This document shows positions 59,693 through 64,000 of a stretch of 64,000 nt of DNA, one piece after another. The notes under the pieces were generated by a model, which was not told where the DNA came from, did no database searches, and worked only from the letters and a program-made list of their open reading frames with translations. The position numbers were made by a program, and so were the translations under genes. This DNA is from Vagococcus luciliae (GTDB taxonomy: Bacteria; Bacillota; Bacilli; Lactobacillales; Vagococcaceae). The first letter of the stretch is position 1. Each line of letters starts with the position of its first letter. The stretch covers positions 1,739,001-1,803,000 of the forward strand of contig NZ_CP102451.1 of assembly GCF_024637875.1 (NCBI RefSeq). The letters are read 5' to 3'.

Positions 59693-59890
59693 TCACCCAA
59701 TAGATACATTGACTTGTGTCGGGTTAAAATTAGGCTGTTCCGCTCTAAACTGTTCAATACTCATTTTATTGCCATTAGCGACTGCGTAAGACTTATCATC
59801 ACCTAAAATGACATAGGTCACTTCTTTAACATCGCTCACGCCTAATTTCTTTTCTAATAGGCTTAATCGTTTATCTAATTGATAGTTCAT
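59693..59890 (-). CDS. Small element protein, paralogue 1
   Basis: 65 residues beginning MNYQLDKRLSLLEKKLG, then a beta-alpha part with DDKSYAVANGNKMSIEQF. It resembles paralogue 2 in its N-terminal helix and in the acidic-Tyr-Asn centre. The ATG at 59890 has GAGGTGA upstream; the Met at 59923 lies in the preceding hairpin. First gene after the leader promoter of the terS-scaffold-capsid unit. Confidence 0.7.
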   Translation of the reverse strand: MNYQLDKRLSLLEKKLGVSDVKEVTYVILGDDKSYAVANGNKMSIEQFRAEQPNFNPTQVNVSIG

Positions 59891-59915
59891 TGAGTTCACC
59901 TCTTTAAAATAAAAA

Positions 59916-59958
59916 GAGGACAAATCAACAATTCAAAAAGAATCATCAATTTGCCCTC
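59916..59958 (-). terminator. Hairpin with U tail in leader of the terS unit
   Basis: GAGGGCAAAT pairs with ATTTGTCCTC (59949-59958 with 59916-59925, one G.U) and is followed by TTTTTATTTT on the minus strand. It lies after the promoter at 60000 and before the first gene, so it could end the tape measure transcript or act as an attenuator. Confidence 0.75.
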
Positions 59959-59994
59959 ACGTTTTCGTGTCAGACTTGATATATTTATATGCTT

Positions 59995-60000
59995 ATTATA
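59995..60000 (-). promoter_or_regulatory. Extended -10 promoter of the paralogue-terS-scaffold-capsid unit
   Basis: TGGTATAAT on the minus strand is a perfect -10 with the extended TG. There is no good -35. An inverted repeat AAGTAT-TGAAAAC-ATACTT lies about 30 bases upstream (about 60017-60036) and may be an operator. Confidence 0.6.
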
Positions 60001-60047
60001 CCACAAATATAGCGTTTTAAGTATGTTTTCAATACTTTTTCTACTCT

Positions 60048-62369
60048 TTATGTTTGTAGGTTTAAATCTGTTTCGGCTTGCATAACTGCCCCGATGTCTT
60101 CAACAAACGCACTAAATACACGGCCGCCCATGCTTAACTTAATTTCAGCCGGTTGAGCGTTATTTTTCAATGTCAATTCATTGTTAGAAGATAAGTTCAT
60201 ATCATTCATTGAATTAATTTTCTTATCTAAGTCACTAAAATTTGCACCAATTTCAAAATCTTGGCTAAATGCAGTGTTTGCGAAATACTTCGTCATATCA
60301 CCGATGTTATCTTGAACTTTTCCGAATCCTGTATTTAAACCAGCATTTAAACCGTCCATGATGGCTTTACCATTATCGATTAATAACTTGCGGTCGTATT
60401 GAATTGGCCCTTTATGTTCACGAATCCAATCAGCAATACCACCAACAAATTTTTTACCTGCTTCCCAAGTCTGTTTAAGCCCATCGATAAAGCTATCAAT
60501 AACTGCTTTACCTGCTGCAAATAAATCAACATCGCCGATTGCTTTAATAGCATTTTTTATGTTATTAAAGATATCTTTCGTCCACTGTAAACCTTTATTC
60601 CATGCGTTTTTAAGACCATTTACTGCTTTATCAGCTAAATCAGATACAGTGTTTTTTATGTTATTCCACACATCACTAGCTAACTCTTTAATGTAATTCC
60701 ATACATTAGAAATAATTTCTTTTTGCCATTCGAACGAGAATTTAACATATTCTACAATTGCTTTAACAAGCCCTGTAACGATGTCTTTAATACCGTTCCA
60801 AATATCACTAGCACCTTGTTTAATGCTATTCCAAATCATTTTTAAGTCGCTGCCTAAATTAGTAAAATCACCAGTAATTAAATCAATGGCAATTAAAACT
60901 GGACCCATGATAACCGCTTTAATCAGTTCCCACGCACCGCTTGCAAGAGATTTAATACCGTCCCAAACTTGCGCTAAAGAACTAGATAAGCCGTTCCATA
61001 AATTCATAAATATTTCTATGAACGGATTTAAAATCCCCATAATAACTGTTGTAACTGAATCCCAAACTTCACTAGCTTTCTCCACAACGCCATTCCAAAG
61101 ATTACTTAACGTTTCTTTCATCTTGTCCCAAACATTAACAATTACATCTACTGCGACAGATATAGTGCTTTTTATACTTTCCCATACTTTTTGAGCGATT
61201 TTTTGGATTGTTTCCCAATTTTTATAAAGCAATACACCAGCAACTACTACTGCTCCTATAGCTAAACCAATTAGTCCAATAGGGCTTGTTAATAATGAAA
61301 AAACTGTTGTTAATCCACTTATCGCTGATTTGAAGTTATTTATGATTGAAATAGTTTTGTTAATAGCATTCATTGCTAAAAACGAACTAACTAAACCTGC
61401 AATAATTGGCATGAGCCAATTTGCGTTATCGCCAACAAATTTAAACATATTACCTACTAACTGTATTATTGGAGGAATATATGTCGATATTCTTTTTAAT
61501 ACATTTTCAAACGTTGCTCCAAATTGAGAAATGATATTTCCTATACTTTTGAAGTCTGTATTTTTTAATCCTTCGTTAATATTTGTTATCATGTCAGCTA
61601 CACCACGAACAACAGCGGTTTTAGCGTTCGCTATACCAGTTTTAATACCTGATGTTGAGTCACCAGCAATCTGTTCTAACGATTTAAGACCTCCGCCACC
61701 ATTTTTGTTCAAATCAATTAAAGCATCTTGAAATTCAGAAACTGAAATCTTTCCACTTGATAAGCCTTCTTTTAATTCGCCTGTTGTAACTCCCATTTGT
61801 TTAGCTAAAGTATTTAACGCAGGGCCTAAACCACTATTAATCATTGAATTCCATGTTTGAGCATCAACTTTCCCATTCGAAAATGACTGCGATAATTGCA
61901 TAACTGCATTATCAACCATTGTAGCGCTACCGCCAAAACCAAGGATTCCGTTGTTTAAAGCTGAAAATATCTCTTCTGATTTACTCAAATCGTTTGTTGA
62001 TGATGCTATTAATTGAACACCTTTAATAGCGGAATCTAATGGTGTTGGCAATCCATCTATACTTGCTTTTAACGCATCCATAGTGTTAGATGTTTCTTTA
62101 GCACTAAAACCCATGTTTTCAAATACCCTTTGAGAGTTATTCAGAGTATCTACGCGATCTATCGCACTACCCAATGAACTAGTAACCATATTTACTGCTC
62201 CGTCAACTAACTTGAATACACCGACACCTTTCATAATATCGCCAATTGATACACTCGCTTTTTTAGAGTTATCGTCCAGTCCACCAAGAGAATTATTAGC
62301 GTCTTTCATTGCTTTGGTAAAACCTTTATCCGTTGCGGATAGTATGGCTTCTACCGTATATGACTCCAT
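60048..62369 (-). CDS. Phage tail tape measure protein
   Basis: A 773-residue protein. The N-terminal part (about 1-270) matches the tape-measure N-terminal domain (AMKDANNSLGGL, VDTLNNSQRVFENMGFS, QLSQSFSNGKVDAQTWNSMI). Two hydrophobic membrane-type segments follow at about 320-390. A long helical part with Trp at roughly regular spacing (VWDKM, LWNGV, VWDSV, LWNGL) covers 390-640. The C terminus is WIREHKGP-like. By the usual scale of about 0.15 nm per residue this would set a tail near 115 nm. The ATG at 62369 has GGAG seven bases upstream. It is isolated from other tail genes and bounded by hairpins. Confidence 0.9.
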   Translation of the reverse strand: MESYTVEAILSATDKGFTKAMKDANNSLGGLDDNSKKASVSIGDIMKGVGVFKLVDGAVNMVTSSLGSAIDRVDTLNNSQRVFENMGFSAKETSNTMDALKASIDGLPTPLDSAIKGVQLIASSTNDLSKSEEIFSALNNGILGFGGSATMVDNAVMQLSQSFSNGKVDAQTWNSMINSGLGPALNTLAKQMGVTTGELKEGLSSGKISVSEFQDALIDLNKNGGGGLKSLEQIAGDSTSGIKTGIANAKTAVVRGVADMITNINEGLKNTDFKSIGNIISQFGATFENVLKRISTYIPPIIQLVGNMFKFVGDNANWLMPIIAGLVSSFLAMNAINKTISIINNFKSAISGLTTVFSLLTSPIGLIGLAIGAVVVAGVLLYKNWETIQKIAQKVWESIKSTISVAVDVIVNVWDKMKETLSNLWNGVVEKASEVWDSVTTVIMGILNPFIEIFMNLWNGLSSSLAQVWDGIKSLASGAWELIKAVIMGPVLIAIDLITGDFTNLGSDLKMIWNSIKQGASDIWNGIKDIVTGLVKAIVEYVKFSFEWQKEIISNVWNYIKELASDVWNNIKNTVSDLADKAVNGLKNAWNKGLQWTKDIFNNIKNAIKAIGDVDLFAAGKAVIDSFIDGLKQTWEAGKKFVGGIADWIREHKGPIQYDRKLLIDNGKAIMDGLNAGLNTGFGKVQDNIGDMTKYFANTAFSQDFEIGANFSDLDKKINSMNDMNLSSNNELTLKNNAQPAEIKLSMGGRVFSAFVEDIGAVMQAETDLNLQT

Positions 62370-62408
62370 CTTCTCACTCCTTTTTCTATAATTTTTTGAA
62401 AATAAAAA

Positions 62409-62446
62409 GAGAGCAATACCAATCAATTAAGATTGATACTGCTCTC
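62409..62446 (-). terminator. Terminator upstream of the tape measure gene
   Basis: A 16-base stem (62409-62424 with 62431-62446, one or two wobble positions) followed by TTTTTATTTTC on the minus strand. It ends the transcript of the small upstream genes 40 bases before the tape measure ATG. Confidence 0.82.
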
Positions 62447-62466
62447 AGATTTTTTCTGCCAAGCTA

Positions 62467-62601
62467 TTATGCTATTTCTAAAATTACAGTCAGTGTAAAT
62501 AATGCAATTGCTAACCAACTATAAACCTTTTCACCCTCTTTAGTGCTAAACGTTGCGAGATAAGCTATCATTGCCAGGACAAATAATATTGCCTTTATCA
62601 T
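62467..62601 (-). CDS. Small hydrophobic protein, 44 residues
   Basis: ATG at 62601 preceded by GGGGG at about nine bases; encodes MIKAILFVLAMIAYLATF, a short charged turn, then a second hydrophobic helix ending in EIA. Two membrane helices with a tight hairpin are holin-like, but no function is claimed. It overlaps the end of the upstream gene by 56 bases in another frame, so expression is less certain. Confidence 0.5.
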   Translation of the reverse strand: MIKAILFVLAMIAYLATFSTKEGEKVYSWLAIALFTLTVILEIA

Positions 62602-62893
62602 CAACTTGTACCCCCTCTATAATTATTTGACGATCAAAACGCTCTTTATAAATCAACGCTGCTAAACTCATATGATAAAAACTCAATTTTTCTTTTGTTC
62701 TAATCGTATCTTGTTCTAATTTTTTGACTTGTTGTTTTAAGTCTGTTTGAGGCATTTGATAATAGCCTTTAGTTAGTGCTTCCACTTGATTGCCAAACTC
62801 TCGTATCATTAATTCAATTGTTCCTGTAATGTCGTTACTTTTTCTTTTCTTTTTACCGACAACGTTGACACCTTTTTTCTTTTTCTTACTCAT
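62546..62893 (-). CDS. Uncharacterised element protein, 115 residues
   Basis: Starts with a strongly basic segment (MSKKKKKGVNVVGKKKRK) and continues as a helical domain with a long Gln/Lys-rich coiled coil at about 50-75. It may bind nucleic acid. I do not recognise it. It overlaps the upstream 50-residue gene by ATGA, showing coupled translation. Confidence 0.65.
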   Translation of the reverse strand: MSKKKKKGVNVVGKKKRKSNDITGTIELMIREFGNQVEALTKGYYQMPQTDLKQQVKKLEQDTIRTKEKLSFYHMSLAALIYKERFDRQIIIEGVQVDDKGNIICPGNDSLSRNV

Positions 62894-63042
62894 TTTTGAC
62901 TTCCTTTCGGCTTAATGTTTTCTAATCTCTTGACAAGGACCAATTCACCATTTTGAACTTTAAGAGATAACTCACAAAAATCATATACCTCAATCACTTG
63001 TTTTTGTCCTTTTGCATTTTCAAATGTTACTGTATTTTTCAT
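62890..63042 (-). CDS. Small element protein, 50 residues
   Basis: ATG at 63042 with AGGAG eight bases upstream encodes MKNTVTFENAKGQKQVIEVY and continues to a lysine-rich end. Beta-rich and soluble in character. The stop overlaps the next gene as ATGA. Too short for family assignment, but the ribosome site and coupling support it. Confidence 0.65.
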   Translation of the reverse strand: MKNTVTFENAKGQKQVIEVYDFCELSLKVQNGELVLVKRLENIKPKGSQK

Positions 63043-63065
63043 AATATCCGCTCCTATTCTTTTCT

Positions 63066-63665
63066 TTATAAATAATCTAACTCACTATCTACTGCTTCAC
63101 GTATAAAGCCATATCCCTCTAATCGCTCTACTCCTTTTTTTATGACCTCGTTCGTCATGTCAAACACTTGCTTATCGTCACACGCTACGCCATGCGTTAA
63201 TACAATATCGCTAACGGTGACATAATAATCTGAATAAGCAACTGCCTGTATATCAACAGACTTGATATATAGGAAATGGTTGATTTTTAAATAAATCTTT
63301 TCTTCACTTTTTATTATCAGCTTGCCGACTTCTAACATATGTTTTTCAAGTTCAAACTCTGCCATCTGCCGTTGTTTTCGATAATCAGATAATTCAAGAT
63401 TTAATTGATCTGCTCTCACTTGGTCATTAATTGGAATACGACTATTATATATTCCACGATTAGAATCATAACTACTGACATTCTCACTATCATAGTATTT
63501 TTCTTTCAGTATCTTCAATTCATCTTTTGATAACTTCGGTAAACTATTAAATAATAATTTACCCTGCTCAATTTCGTATGGGCGTAACTTATCCCGATTT
63601 TCTTCTAAACACCGCCAATGTCTCAAATAATACTGTACACGTATATCTCTGTAATCTCTGCCCAC
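63066..63665 (-). CDS. Uncharacterised element protein, 199 residues
   Basis: A soluble, charged, largely helical protein starting MGRDYRDIRVQYYLRHWRCLEENRDKL, followed by an LKILKEKYYDS segment. It loosely resembles small phage regulators that precede the terminase region (RinA/ArpU-like late activators), but I cannot confirm a DNA-binding motif. Located upstream of the late genes, so an activator role is possible. Confidence in the gene is good, in the role low. Confidence 0.65.
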   Translation of the reverse strand: MGRDYRDIRVQYYLRHWRCLEENRDKLRPYEIEQGKLLFNSLPKLSKDELKILKEKYYDSENVSSYDSNRGIYNSRIPINDQVRADQLNLELSDYRKQRQMAEFELEKHMLEVGKLIIKSEEKIYLKINHFLYIKSVDIQAVAYSDYYVTVSDIVLTHGVACDDKQVFDMTNEVIKKGVERLEGYGFIREAVDSELDYL

Positions 63666-63676
63666 TTTATACCCCC

Positions 63677-64000
63677 CTATATCGCAAATAGTTCGCTTAA
63701 AGTATCTAAGTTATCATCAAAGTCTTGCGTCAATTCCACTTGTGGTAATTTATCGGGTATCTCTATCCCTGCACGTAAACAAATCGCTCGTTCAATCTCG
63801 TCTATTTCATCCGTCAACTCATACTCTAGTTGTGGACTTAGTTCTACTGGCTTATTCTCAATAAACCTTTGATACAAGCTCTTATAATCTTCCTGGGATA
63901 AGTTGTTTAAGTATTGGATAAAATACCTCTGCCGTATCTCGTAACGCTTAATGCGTTCATCAATCAACTCTAACGCCTTGATGTGTTCTAAGACTTCTTT
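63677..64000 (-). CDS. Uncharacterised element protein, 5' end beyond window
   Basis: The frame is open to base 64000. A TTG at 63967 could be an internal start, but the upstream codons (KEVLEHIKALEL) look coding. The visible 107 residues are acidic and helical. The segment LNNLSQEDYKSLYQRF and a Glu/Asp-rich C-terminal end stand out. No family recognised. It ends 11 bases before the next gene, so the two are one transcript. Confidence 0.65.
   Translation of the reverse strand, partial: KEVLEHIKALELIDERIKRYEIRQRYFIQYLNNLSQEDYKSLYQRFIENKPVELSPQLEYELTDEIDEIERAICLRAGIEIPDKLPQVELTQDFDDNLDTLSELFAI

Noticed and set aside
57074-64000. Intact prophage
   Set aside because: In the visible part the late cluster ends at capsid with no terL, portal, protease or tail genes; an intact siphophage would show these in order.

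Overview
The window is a low-GC Gram-positive chromosome segment. The housekeeping order fer / ypbB-recQ-LysM-cmk-rpsA-der-hup, the dnaE-pfkA-pyk order, the LysM protein of the SAG1386/EF1546 type, a T-box leader before alaS and an FMN riboswitch before ribU all point to Lactobacillales. Enterococcaceae is most likely, perhaps a Vagococcus-like species. The genus is inferred from memory of family sequences, not from a database search.

Layout. 1-5450: end of a FUSC-type membrane protein, rlmN, a small unknown gene, an F420-ligase-fold protein and a membrane-anchored polysaccharide deacetylase. 5450-6890: a group II PLP decarboxylase. 6890-13270: aspartate-to-threonine pathway as two divergent operons (thrC-thrB-ACT regulator leftward; hom-aspartokinase-asd rightward) driven by promoters whose -10 boxes overlap. 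13280-17670: T-box-controlled alaS, an alpha/beta hydrolase and a GNAT. 17670-22000: a 1.4-kresidue LPXTG adhesin built from alternating Cna-B repeats. 22000-41100: conserved core genes, including cca, the YpiB/YpiA pair, hup, der, rpsA, cmk, recQ, an OatA-like acyltransferase, riboswitch-controlled ribU, rluB-scpB-scpA and xerD. 41100-55930: fur with a Fur-type box in its own leader, cvfB, pyk, pfkA, dnaE, three MFS transporters (one behind a leader terminator), a C26 glutamine amidotransferase and a lipoprotein.

55930-57070 is a decayed region with a multiply broken membrane-protein gene and a 19-codon hydrophobic ORF. From about 57070 to the right edge lies the left end of an integrated phage-related element, all on the minus strand: unknown early/middle proteins, small ORFs, a tape measure protein, two paralogous 65-residue proteins, a TerS-like protein, a scaffold and a major capsid protein. 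No terminase large subunit, portal, protease or tail-tube gene is present, although the first three would normally sit between terS and capsid. The order (tape measure upstream of terS-scaffold-capsid) is not that of an ordinary siphophage. This fits a phage satellite of the PICI type that builds its own capsid and borrows packaging and tail functions from a helper, with a tape measure gene as an extra. The left boundary is marked by a fragment matching the 3' end of a ribosomal protein L33 gene followed by an orphan terminator, suggesting integration at the end of rpmG.
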